Assembly (NCBI RefSeq): GCF_000013385.1
Contig: NC_007760.1
Span: 2,543,001 to 2,607,000 of the forward strand
Source: Anaeromyxobacter dehalogenans 2CP-C
GTDB lineage: Bacteria; Myxococcota; Myxococcia; Myxococcales; Anaeromyxobacteraceae
Length of the DNA stretch: 64,000 nt
Reading direction: 5' to 3'
Shown here: positions 8,751 to 16,938 of the stretch, piece after piece
Position numbering within the stretch: the stretch's first letter is position 1
How the letters are laid out: each line of letters begins with the position of its first letter
The notes under the pieces: model-generated
The model's database searches: none
What the model was told of the DNA's origin: nothing
The model's input: only the letters and a program-made list of their open reading frames with translations
Translations under genes and position numbers: made by a program

Positions 8751-11345
8751 GTGCCGCACGCCCCGTCGCGGAAGTGGACCCCGGCCCGGGATCGGGACTC
8801 TCATTGGAGGGTGACATGGCTCCGCCGCGCCGCGCTGGTGCTCCTCCCCGTCGCCCTGCTCGGCGCGGCCGCCTGGACGCTCCACGCCGAGCTGCGCGGC
8901 CTGCACCTGCACCAGGTGGAGCGCGAGCTCTCGGCGCTCCCGGCCGCCCTGCTCGCGCTCGCCGCGGGGCTCACCGCGCTCGACTACCTGCTGCTCTCCG
9001 CCTACGACGTGCTGGCGCTGCGCTACGCCGGGCGCCGCCTGCCGTACTCGCGGGTGGTCTTCACCTCGTTCGTCTCCTACGCGTTCGGCAACAACGTCGG
9101 GTTCGCGCTGCTCTCGTCCGGCTCGGTGCGGTTCCGCCTCTACTCTCAGTGGGGCCTGTCGGCGCTCGAGATCACGCGCGTGGTGGCGTTCACCGCCGCG
9201 CAGCTCTGGGCCGGCCTCCTGCCCATCGCCGGCGTGGCGCTGCTGTCCGGCCTCCCCGTGCCGCTCCCGGGGTGGGCGGCCCGCGCGCTGGGCGCCGCCG
9301 CGCTGGCGGTCACCGCGTCGTACGTGGTCGCCGCCGCCCGCGGCACGACGCTGTCGGTGAAGGGCGTCCGCTTCTCGCTGCCCTCGCTGCCGCTCACGCT
9401 CGCGCAGATCGCCGTCTCGGCCGCCGACTGGGCGCTGGCGGCGCTGGTGCTGCACGTGCTGCTCCCGGCCGGCTCGCCGCTCGGGTTCGTGCAGCTGCTC
9501 GGGCTGTTCGTGGCGGCGCAGGTGGTGGGCCTGGCCTCGCAGGTGCCGGGCGGCCTGGGCGTGTTCGAGTCGATCGTGCTCGCGGCGCTCACGCCCGCGG
9601 TGCCGGCGCCGGCGGTGGTGTCGAGCCTGGTGGCGTTCCGGCTCGTCTACTACGTGGCGCCGTTCCTGGTCGCCTTCGCCCTGCTCGCGACGCACGAGCT
9701 GCTGCTGCGCCGGGCCTGGCTCGGGCGGATCCTGCGCGGCGCGCACGCCTCGTTCGCGCCGGTGGTGCCGTGGCTGGCCGGCGGCGCCGCCCTGCTCGCC
9801 GGCACGGTGCTGCTCGTCTCGGGCGCCACCCCGGCCGAGGCGGAGCGGCTCCACCTGCTGCGCCGCGCGCTGCCGCTGCCGGTGCTGGAGGCGTCGCACC
9901 TCGTCGGCAGCCTGGTCGGGACGGCGCTGCTCCTCCTCGCCCGCGCGCTGGTCCGCCGCATCGACGCGGCCTGGGCCGTCGCCATCGGCCTGCTCGCCGC
10001 CGGCGCGGTGGCGTCGCTCGCGAAGGGGCTCGACTGGGAGGAGGCGACGCTGCTCCTCGCGCTGCTCGCGGCCATCGCCCCGTTCCACCGCCAGTTCTAC
10101 CGGCGCAGCTCCATGCTCGAGGGCATCCCCTCCGCCGGCTGGGCGCTCGGGGTGGCGCTGCTGGTGGCCGGGTCGATCGTGATCGGCATCCTCTCCTACC
10201 GCCACGTGGAGTGGTCGCGGGACCTGTGGTTCACGTTCGCGTTCCACGGGGACGCGCCGCGGTTCCTGCGCGCCTCGGTGGCCGGCGTCTCGCTGCTGGT
10301 GCTGTTCGGCGTCGCCACGCTGCTCCGCCCCGCGCCGCCGGAGCCCCCGCGCACGGGCGCGGCGGAGCTGGACCGCGTGCGCCCGCTGGTGGACCGCGCG
10401 CCGGAGTCCTACGCGCACCTCGCGCTCACCGGCGACAAGTGCCTGCTGTTCTCCGAGGGCGACGCCGCGTTCCTCATGTACGCGGTGGAGGGCCGGAGCT
10501 GGATCGCCATGGGCGACCCGGTCGGCCCGGATCCAGCCGCCACCGAGCTGGCCTGGCGCTTCCGCGAGCTGTCGGACCGGCACGGCGGGTGGGCCTGCTT
10601 CTACCAGGTCGGGCCGGCCGCGCTGCCGCGCTACCTCGACCTGGGCCTCTCGCTCCTGAAGCTGGGCGAGGAGGCGGTGGTGCCGCTGGAGGGCTTCTCG
10701 CTGGAGGGGAGCACCCGCCGCGCCCTGCGGCAGGCGCATGCCCGGGCGGAGCGCGACGGCCTCTCCTTCGAGGTCGTGCCCGCGCCGGCGGTGCCCGGGC
10801 TCCTCCCCGACCTCGCCGCGGTCTCGGACGCGTGGCTGACCGAGAAGGGCGTGCGCGAGAAGGGCTTCTCCCTCGGGTCGTTCGACCCGCGCTACCTGGC
10901 GGAGGGGCCGGTCGCGCTCGTGCGCCTGGACGGCAAGATCGTGGGCTTCGCGAACGTGTGGGCCAGCGCGGCCCGCGTGGAGCTGTCGGTGGACCTCATG
11001 CGCTACCACCCCGCCGCGCCGCGCTCGACCATGGACTACCTGTTCACGTCGCTCATGCTGTGGGGAAGGACCGAGGGCTACCGCGCGTTCAACCTCGGCA
11101 TGGCCCCGTTCTCCGGGTTCGAGCCGCGCCAGCTCGCGCCGCTGTGGACGCGGATGGGCGCCCGGCTCTACCGGCACGGCGAGAACTTCTACAACTTCCA
11201 GGGGCTCCGCGCGTACAAGGAGAAGTTCGCGCCGGAGTGGCGGCCGCGCTGGCTGGCCGCGCCCGGCGGGCTCCGCCTGCCCGCGATCCTCGCGAACCTG
11301 ACCGCGCTCGTGTCGCGCGGCCTGAAGGGCGTGGTGACCCGATGA
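8751..11345 (+). CDS. mprF: Lysylphosphatidylglycerol synthase/flippase MprF
   Basis: 864 residues from GTG 8751. An alternative GTG at 8811 removes 20 residues and directly abuts GGAGG, too close for normal spacing. The N-terminal ~500 residues form a multi-span flippase domain, with 'TSFVSYAFGNNVGFALLSSGSVRFRLYS' split across the conserved loop and 'ASQVPGGLGVFESI'. The cytoplasmic C-terminal DUF2156 aminoacyl-transferase domain starts near 520 and includes 'RSWIAMGDPVG', 'GWACFYQVGP', 'NLGMAPFSGF' and 'YRHGENFYNFQGLRAYKEKF'. MprF moves lysine from lysyl-tRNA to phosphatidylglycerol, lowering membrane charge and raising resistance to cationic peptides and acid. It overlaps the acvB-like gene by ATGA. 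Confidence 0.92.
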   Translation: MPHAPSRKWTPARDRDSHWRVTWLRRAALVLLPVALLGAAAWTLHAELRGLHLHQVERELSALPAALLALAAGLTALDYLLLSAYDVLALRYAGRRLPYSRVVFTSFVSYAFGNNVGFALLSSGSVRFRLYSQWGLSALEITRVVAFTAAQLWAGLLPIAGVALLSGLPVPLPGWAARALGAAALAVTASYVVAAARGTTLSVKGVRFSLPSLPLTLAQIAVSAADWALAALVLHVLLPAGSPLGFVQLLGLFVAAQVVGLASQVPGGLGVFESIVLAALTPAVPAPAVVSSLVAFRLVYYVAPFLVAFALLATHELLLRRAWLGRILRGAHASFAPVVPWLAGGAALLAGTVLLVSGATPAEAERLHLLRRALPLPVLEASHLVGSLVGTALLLLARALVRRIDAAWAVAIGLLAAGAVASLAKGLDWEEATLLLALLAAIAPFHRQFYRRSSMLEGIPSAGWALGVALLVAGSIVIGILSYRHVEWSRDLWFTFAFHGDAPRFLRASVAGVSLLVLFGVATLLRPAPPEPPRTGAAELDRVRPLVDRAPESYAHLALTGDKCLLFSEGDAAFLMYAVEGRSWIAMGDPVGPDPAATELAWRFRELSDRHGGWACFYQVGPAALPRYLDLGLSLLKLGEEAVVPLEGFSLEGSTRRALRQAHARAERDGLSFEVVPAPAVPGLLPDLAAVSDAWLTEKGVREKGFSLGSFDPRYLAEGPVALVRLDGKIVGFANVWASAARVELSVDLMRYHPAAPRSTMDYLFTSLMLWGRTEGYRAFNLGMAPFSGFEPRQLAPLWTRMGARLYRHGENFYNFQGLRAYKEKFAPEWRPRWLAAPGGLRLPAILANLTALVSRGLKGVVTR

Positions 11346-12709
11346 TCCCTGCCGCGCTGGCGCTGGCCCTCGCCGCCGTCCCCGCCACCCTCGACGTCCC
11401 CGGGCTCGGCGCCGTGCCCGTCGCCGCGCCGCTCGGCGCGCCACAGCGGGCGATCCTGCTCGTCTCGGGCGCGGGCGGCCGCGACGCCGCGCTCGACGCC
11501 CTGGCGCGCGCGCTCGCCGCCCGCGGCGCGCTGGTCGCGACCGTGGATCTCCCCGCGTACCTGCGCTCGGTGCGCGAGGCGCGCTGCGCCTACCCGGCGG
11601 CGGATCTCGAGACGCTGGCCCAGCGCCTCCAGAAGCGCGCCGGCCTCGGCGCGTACCTCCGGCCCATGCCCGTCGGCGTCGGCCTGGGCGCGTCGCTCGC
11701 GTGGGCCGCGCTCGCCGAGGCGCCCGCGGGGACGTTCTCCGGCGCGGCGCTCATCGGCTTCTGCCCCTCCCGCCCGCTGCCGGTCCACCTCTGCCACGGC
11801 TCCGGCCCGCTGCCCGAGGCGACGCGGGGCGGCGAGGTCGTCCCGGCCGCCCCGCACCTGGAGCAGCCGCCCGCGATCCTCGAGGACGCCGCCGGGCCAG
11901 GCTGTCCGGCGGGCGAGGCGCAGGCGTTCGCGCGCCAGGTGCCGGCCGCCACCCTGGAGACGCTGCCCGCGGGCGCGGACGCGGAGGCCCGGGCCGAGGC
12001 GGTGACCGCCCGGGCGCGCGCGCACGAGGCGGCCGCGACCGCCGCCGCCCCGCCCCCGCCCGCCCCGCCACCTGCGAACGCGCCGCCGGTCTCGGACCTG
12101 CCGGTGGTCGAGAACCCGGCCTCCGGACCGGGCCGCCGGATGGCCGTGATGCTCACCGGCGACGGCGGCTGGGTCGGGCTCGACAAGGGGCTCGCGAAGG
12201 CGCTCGTCGCGGCCGGGGTGCCGGTGGCCGGCCTCGACTCGCTCAAGTACTTCTGGAGCGCCAAGACGCCGGAGCAGACCGCGTCGGACGTGGGCCGGAT
12301 GATCGCGCACTACCGCGCGAAGTGGGGGCGCGACGAGGTGCTGCTCATCGGCTACTCGCGCGGCGCGGACATCGTCCCGTTCCTGCCGCCGCGCATGCCG
12401 CCCGCCGAGCGCGCCGCGGTGAAGCTGGTGGCGATGCTGGGCCCGGAGTCCTTCGCCGAGTTCGAGGTCCACGTGGTGGACCTGTTCACCTCGGTGCGCC
12501 GCGGCGCCGCCACCTCGACGCGGAAGGCCGTCGAGGCGCTGGACGGCTCGGTGCGGATCCTCTGCGTCCAGGGGGTCGAGGAGAAGGACAGCGTCTGCCC
12601 GCAGCTCGAGGGCCGGCCCGAGGTGCGCCGGCTGGTGCTGCCGGGCGCCCACCACTTCGACCGCGACTACCCGAAGCTCGCGCGACTGGTGCTCGAGGCG
12701 GCGCCGTAG
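11342..12709 (+). CDS. acvB: AcvB/VirJ family serine hydrolase (lysyl-PG hydrolase-like)
   Basis: 455 residues with an export signal (about 1-18) and two alpha/beta-hydrolase-like halves joined by a Pro/Ala linker near 235-250. The second half is VirJ-like: 'MLTGDGGWVGLDKGLAKAL', 'GLDSLKYFWSAKTPEQTA' and a nucleophile elbow 'GYSRGAD' (~residue 340). A catalytic His is likely in 'GAHHFDRDY'. In Agrobacterium and Rhizobium, acvB/atvA lies with lpiA (mprF) and its periplasmic product removes lysine from lysyl-PG. The same order with a 4-bp ATGA overlap is seen here. The 3' end overlaps the convergent P-type ATPase gene by 43 bp. Confidence 0.88.
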   Translation: MIPAALALALAAVPATLDVPGLGAVPVAAPLGAPQRAILLVSGAGGRDAALDALARALAARGALVATVDLPAYLRSVREARCAYPAADLETLAQRLQKRAGLGAYLRPMPVGVGLGASLAWAALAEAPAGTFSGAALIGFCPSRPLPVHLCHGSGPLPEATRGGEVVPAAPHLEQPPAILEDAAGPGCPAGEAQAFARQVPAATLETLPAGADAEARAEAVTARARAHEAAATAAAPPPPAPPPANAPPVSDLPVVENPASGPGRRMAVMLTGDGGWVGLDKGLAKALVAAGVPVAGLDSLKYFWSAKTPEQTASDVGRMIAHYRAKWGRDEVLLIGYSRGADIVPFLPPRMPPAERAAVKLVAMLGPESFAEFEVHVVDLFTSVRRGAATSTRKAVEALDGSVRILCVQGVEEKDSVCPQLEGRPEVRRLVLPGAHHFDRDYPKLARLVLEAAP

Positions 12710-15438
12710 GCGAGGCGGGCGGCGACCTTGCGCGCGTCGTCGAGGAGCACCATCGCGACCGGGCACAGCGCCAGCCACGGCCAGGCGGCGGCGGGCAGCG
12801 GCGCGGTCCCGAACAGCGCCTGGAGCGGCGGCAGGTAGACGATCGCGGCCAGCACCGCGAGCTCGACCGCCACGCCCCAGCGCAGCAGGCGGCTGCGGGG
12901 CACGCCGAGCCGCGCCACCGGGATCCGCTCCGAGCGGCACGCGAGCAGGTTGCCGACCTGGCAGCACACGATGGCGGCGAGCGCCGCCGAGGTGGCCTCG
13001 CGCTGCAGCGCCACCACCGGCGCCGGCGCCGCGTGGGCGAGCAGCGCCGGCGCGACGGCGCGCAGCTCGCCCAGCCCGTACCCGGCGGCGCGCCAGGCGG
13101 CGAAGAACGCGACCAGGCACGCCCCGGCCTCGGCCACGCCCAGGAACGCGTACGCCCGCGCCAGCAGGCCTGCGTCGAGCAGCTTCCCGGTGCGCGCGCG
13201 CGGCGGCACGTCCATGGCGCCCGGCTCCGGCGGCTCCGCCCCGAGCGCGAGCGCGGGGAGCAGGTCGGTGCCGAGGTCGATCGCGAGGATCTGGAGGATG
13301 CCGAGCGCGGGCGGGACGCGGAGCGCGACCATGGCCAGGAACGGCGCGATCTCCGGGACGTTCGAGGTGAGCACGTAGGCGAGGAACTTGCGGACGTTCG
13401 CGAGCGTGGCCCGCCCCTCCTCGATCGCCGCCACGATGGTGGAGAGGTCGTCGTCGAGGATCACCACGTCCGCCGCGGCGCGCGCCACGTCGGTGCCGCT
13501 GCGGCCCATGGCCACGCCCACGTGCGCGGCGTGGAGGGCGGGCGCGTCGTTCACCCCGTCGCCGGTGACCGCCACGACGTGGCCGAGCCGCTGGTACGCG
13601 TGCACGAGCCGCAGCTTCTGCTCCGGGGCGACGCGCGCGAACACCAGCCCGCCGCCGCCGGCGAGCAGCGCGTCGAGGTCGCCGTCCGGGAGCGCCTCCA
13701 GCTCGGGGCCGTCCACGGCGCGCCAGCCGGCGCCCCACAGCCCGACCTCGCGGGCCAGCGCGCAGGCGGTGAGCGGGTGATCCCCGGTGACCATCGTGAC
13801 GGTGATCCCGGCGCGCCGGCAGGCCTCCAGCGCCGCCTCGACGCCCTCGCGCGGCGGGTCCTCGAGGCCGATCAGCCCGGCGAAGGCGAGCCCGGCCTCC
13901 AGCCGCTCCGGCGCCAGCGCGGCGAGCTCGTCGCCGCCCTCGCGCACGGCCAGCGCGACCAGGCGGAGCCCGCGCGCGGCGGCCGCGTCGTGCGCGGCCG
14001 CGATCCGGTGCCGGCTGGCCGCGTCGAGCGGCCGCGCGGCGCCGCCCGCCAGCACCCGGTCGCAGCGCTCGAGCACGGACGCCAGCGCACCCTTGGTGAC
14101 CGCCAGGCACGGCGCCGCGCCGGGCGCGCCGGACGCCGGGTCGGCCCGCACCACCGCCGTCATGCGCTTGCGCCGCGGGTCGAACGGCGCCTCCGCCAGG
14201 CGCGGGCACGCGGCCCGGAGGCGCCCGGGGTCGAGGCCCGCCGCCGCGGCCGCCTCGAGGAGCGCGCGATCGAGCGGATCGCCGATGCTGACCCCGCCGC
14301 CGCCCGGCACGCTCCGCGCGTCGTTCGCGAGCGCCGAGGCGGCGAGCAGGCGCCGGGCGGGCCCGGGCTCGCGGGCGGCCGCCGGCGAGGCCTCGCCCCC
14401 GTCCGGCGTCCACAGCGCCCGGATCTCGAGCGCGTTGCGGGTGAGCGTCCCGGTCTTGTCGGTGCACAGCACGTCCACCGCCCCGAGCGTCTCGACCGCC
14501 GAGAGCCGCGACACCAGCACGCGGCGCCGGGCCATCCGCTGCACGTTCGCGGCGAGCGTGACGGTGATGGTGGGCAGGAGCCCCTCCGGCACGTTCGCCA
14601 CCAGGATCCCGATGGCGAACAGCAGGCTCTCCTCGAGCCCCGCCCCGAGCAGGCGCAGGAGCACGAAGACCCCGACGCCCATGCCCACCGCGATGGCGGT
14701 GACCAGACGCACCACCCCGCCCACCTGCAGCTCGAGCGTGCTCGGGGCCCGCGGCGACGTGGTGGCCAGCCGCGCCACCCGGCCCAGCTCGGTCGCCGCG
14801 CCGGTCGCGAAGACCACCGCGCGGGCCCGGCCCGTCGCGACCGTCGCGCCCGCGAGCGCCAGGCAGGGCAGCGCCGCGGCCGCGAGCTCGCCGACGCGCG
14901 GGCGCGGGTCGCGGTCCACCGGAAGCGACTCGCCGGTGAGCAGCGACACGTCGAGCCGGAACAGCGCCGCCTCGACGAGGCGCGCGTCGGCCGGGACGCG
15001 GTCGCCCTCCTCCAGCGCGAGCACGTCCCCCACCACCACCTCGCGCGCGTCCACCTCCAGGAGGTGCCCGCCGCGCACCAGCCGGGCCCGCGCCGGCACC
15101 AGCGCCTCGAGCGCCTCGAGCGCGTGCTCCGCCCGCCGCTCCTGCCAGAAGCCGAACACGCCGTTCAGCGCGATCACCAGGAAGACCGCCCAGGCCAGCT
15201 GCGGCATCCGCGAGACGAGCGCCAGCGCCCCGGCGGCCCAGAGCAGGAGCGCCATGGGGTGCGCGATCTGCGCGAGCGCCCGGCGCAGCGCCGGCCGGCG
15301 ACGCCGCCGCGGCAGCGCGTTCGGGCCGGCCTCGCGCAGGCGCCGGGCGGCCTCCGCGGGGTCGAGCCCGTCGGGCGCGCTGCCGAGCGCGGCGTGGACC
15401 GAGGCGATGGGGAGCGCCGCGACCTCCCGCCGATCCAT
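12667..15438 (-). CDS. P-type cation-transporting ATPase, type IIC-like (Na+/K+-ATPase alpha-like)
   Basis: 923 residues. An N-terminal cation-ATPase domain is followed by actuator 'LLTGES' (~167), TM4 'VPEGLLPT' (~284), phosphorylation site 'CTDKTGTLT' (Asp327), and hinge 'TGDGVNDAPAL'. The TM4 PEGLL, TM5 'LTSNVPEIAPFL' (~690) and TM6 'AIDLGTDLLPAL' (~720) motifs copy those of animal Na,K-ATPase. They keep the residues that coordinate Na+ and K+ there (Glu in PEGLL, Asn and Glu in TM5, and the two Asp in TM6). C-terminal spans complete the ten-TM plan. No beta subunit is visible. Ion specificity remains inference; calcium or proton pumps differ at these positions. Confidence 0.88.
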   Translation of the reverse strand: MDRREVAALPIASVHAALGSAPDGLDPAEAARRLREAGPNALPRRRRRPALRRALAQIAHPMALLLWAAGALALVSRMPQLAWAVFLVIALNGVFGFWQERRAEHALEALEALVPARARLVRGGHLLEVDAREVVVGDVLALEEGDRVPADARLVEAALFRLDVSLLTGESLPVDRDPRPRVGELAAAALPCLALAGATVATGRARAVVFATGAATELGRVARLATTSPRAPSTLELQVGGVVRLVTAIAVGMGVGVFVLLRLLGAGLEESLLFAIGILVANVPEGLLPTITVTLAANVQRMARRRVLVSRLSAVETLGAVDVLCTDKTGTLTRNALEIRALWTPDGGEASPAAAREPGPARRLLAASALANDARSVPGGGGVSIGDPLDRALLEAAAAAGLDPGRLRAACPRLAEAPFDPRRKRMTAVVRADPASGAPGAAPCLAVTKGALASVLERCDRVLAGGAARPLDAASRHRIAAAHDAAAARGLRLVALAVREGGDELAALAPERLEAGLAFAGLIGLEDPPREGVEAALEACRRAGITVTMVTGDHPLTACALAREVGLWGAGWRAVDGPELEALPDGDLDALLAGGGGLVFARVAPEQKLRLVHAYQRLGHVVAVTGDGVNDAPALHAAHVGVAMGRSGTDVARAAADVVILDDDLSTIVAAIEEGRATLANVRKFLAYVLTSNVPEIAPFLAMVALRVPPALGILQILAIDLGTDLLPALALGAEPPEPGAMDVPPRARTGKLLDAGLLARAYAFLGVAEAGACLVAFFAAWRAAGYGLGELRAVAPALLAHAAPAPVVALQREATSAALAAIVCCQVGNLLACRSERIPVARLGVPRSRLLRWGVAVELAVLAAIVYLPPLQALFGTAPLPAAAWPWLALCPVAMVLLDDARKVAARLAYGAASSTSRASFG

Positions 15439-15599
15439 GGCGGCAGTGTAGGCTCGGGCGAGCCCCCGTCCGGCTCCTGCCGCTCGGGGCTGCGCCGCGG
15501 TGCGCAGGATGCGCCGACCTCGTCCGCTCGGGCGGCCCCGTCGGCCCTCCTGCCCGGCGGCGGCGCCGTACGCCGATGCTGCCGCGGGAGGGACGCGCC

Positions 15600-16916
15600 A
15601 TGGGACACCTCGTCGGCAAGGACCTGTACCGCGGGCTGGGCGCCAAGGTGGACGGGCTCAGCGTGCGCGCGCCCTGGAACGCGGCGCTGTTCGGGATCCT
15701 GAAGGAGCTCTACTCCGAGGCCGAGGCGGAGCTGGTGGTGAAGATGCCGTACGGGCTCGCGCCGCTGGAGCGGATCGCGCGGGTGACCGGCCTCGCCCCC
15801 GACGACGTGCGGCGCCGGCTCGACACGCTGTGTCCGCGGGGCCTCGTGATGGACCTCGAGGTGCGGGGACGGACCTGGTACGCGCCGTCGCCGATGGCCA
15901 TCGGGATCTTCGAGTACACGATGATGCGCACCGGCGGCGCGACCGAGGGCGATCACGCGCGGTGGGCGAAGCTGTTCAACGCGTACATGGAGGACGGCGC
16001 CTTCTACCGCGCGAACTTCGGCGGCGGGCAGCGCGTGTCGCTCATGCGCGCGGTCCCGCACGACGGCGCGGTGCGACCCGAGGAGTACGTCGAGGTCCTG
16101 GACCACGAGAAGGCGGTCGCGATGGTGGAGTCGGCGCGCCGCCTCGCGATCGGCACCTGCTCCTGCCGGCACGAGAAGTCCCACCTCGGCGAGCAGCGGT
16201 GCGCCGCGCCGCTCGACACCTGCTCCTCGTTCGACCAGGGCGCCGACTACCTCATCCGCCACGGCTTCGCCCGCGAGGTGTCGCGCGCCGAGATGCTGGA
16301 CAACCTGGCCCGCTCCCGCGCGCTCGGCCTGGTCCTCAACGCCGACAACGTGCGCCGCGGCGCCACGTTCATGTGCCACTGCTGCGGCTGCTGCTGCAAC
16401 ATGCTGCTCGGCGTCACGCGCCACGGGTATCCGAACGCGGTGGTGACCTCGAGCTACGTCGCGGCCTCCGACCGCGAGCGCTGCCTGGGCTGCGGCAAGT
16501 GCTCGAAGAAGTGCCCGGTCGGCGCCATCCCGCGCGTGCCGGATCCCGACCCGCGGTTCCGCAAGCACGGCCGCCCGCAGGTGGACGAGGCGCGCTGCCT
16601 GGGGTGCGGCGTGTGCACGCTGACGTGCAACCCGGGCGCGATGAAGCTCCACCACCGAACCCAGCGCGTGCTGCACCCCGAGGACCTGCTCGAGCGGCTC
16701 ATCCTGCAGTGCCTCGAGCGCGGCACGCTGCAGAACCAGCTCTTCGACGACCCCGGCAGCAAGTCCCAGGCGTTCCTGCGCGCGCTGGTGGGCGGGTTCC
16801 TCCGGCTGCCGCCGGTGAAGCAGGCGCTCATGAGCGACGCGCTCCGCTCGCGGTTCCTCGCCGGCGTGAAGGCGGCGGCGGGGAAGCGCGCGCCGAAGGA
16901 GATCGTCGAGGCGTGA
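15600..16916 (+). CDS. Multi-cysteine 4Fe-4S ferredoxin-domain protein with N-terminal winged-helix-like region
   Basis: 438 residues from ATG 15600, chosen for GGGAGG about 10 nt upstream; the frame extends 24 nt further to ATG 15576. Residues ~40-110 look like a winged-helix domain. The middle holds 'CSCRHEKSHLGEQRC' and a remarkable 'CHCCGCCCN' cluster (~260), a known feature of a ferredoxin-like family in anaerobes. Two 2[4Fe-4S] motifs follow, 'CLGCGKCSKKCPVGAI' and 'CLGCGVCTLTCNPGAM'. A cytosolic electron-transfer or redox-sensing role is likely; the partner is unknown. It is alone on this strand and ends in a shared hairpin. Confidence 0.85.
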   Translation: MGHLVGKDLYRGLGAKVDGLSVRAPWNAALFGILKELYSEAEAELVVKMPYGLAPLERIARVTGLAPDDVRRRLDTLCPRGLVMDLEVRGRTWYAPSPMAIGIFEYTMMRTGGATEGDHARWAKLFNAYMEDGAFYRANFGGGQRVSLMRAVPHDGAVRPEEYVEVLDHEKAVAMVESARRLAIGTCSCRHEKSHLGEQRCAAPLDTCSSFDQGADYLIRHGFAREVSRAEMLDNLARSRALGLVLNADNVRRGATFMCHCCGCCCNMLLGVTRHGYPNAVVTSSYVAASDRERCLGCGKCSKKCPVGAIPRVPDPDPRFRKHGRPQVDEARCLGCGVCTLTCNPGAMKLHHRTQRVLHPEDLLERLILQCLERGTLQNQLFDDPGSKSQAFLRALVGGFLRLPPVKQALMSDALRSRFLAGVKAAAGKRAPKEIVEA

Positions 16917-16938
16917 GCGGGGCCGAGCTCAGCCCCGC
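16917..16938. terminator. Convergent hairpin terminator
   Basis: GCGGGGC (16917-16923) pairs with GCCCCGC (16932-16938) around an 8-nt loop. It starts right after the ferredoxin gene's stop and includes the stop of the convergent Hsp70-like gene, so it can serve both. Confidence 0.55.
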
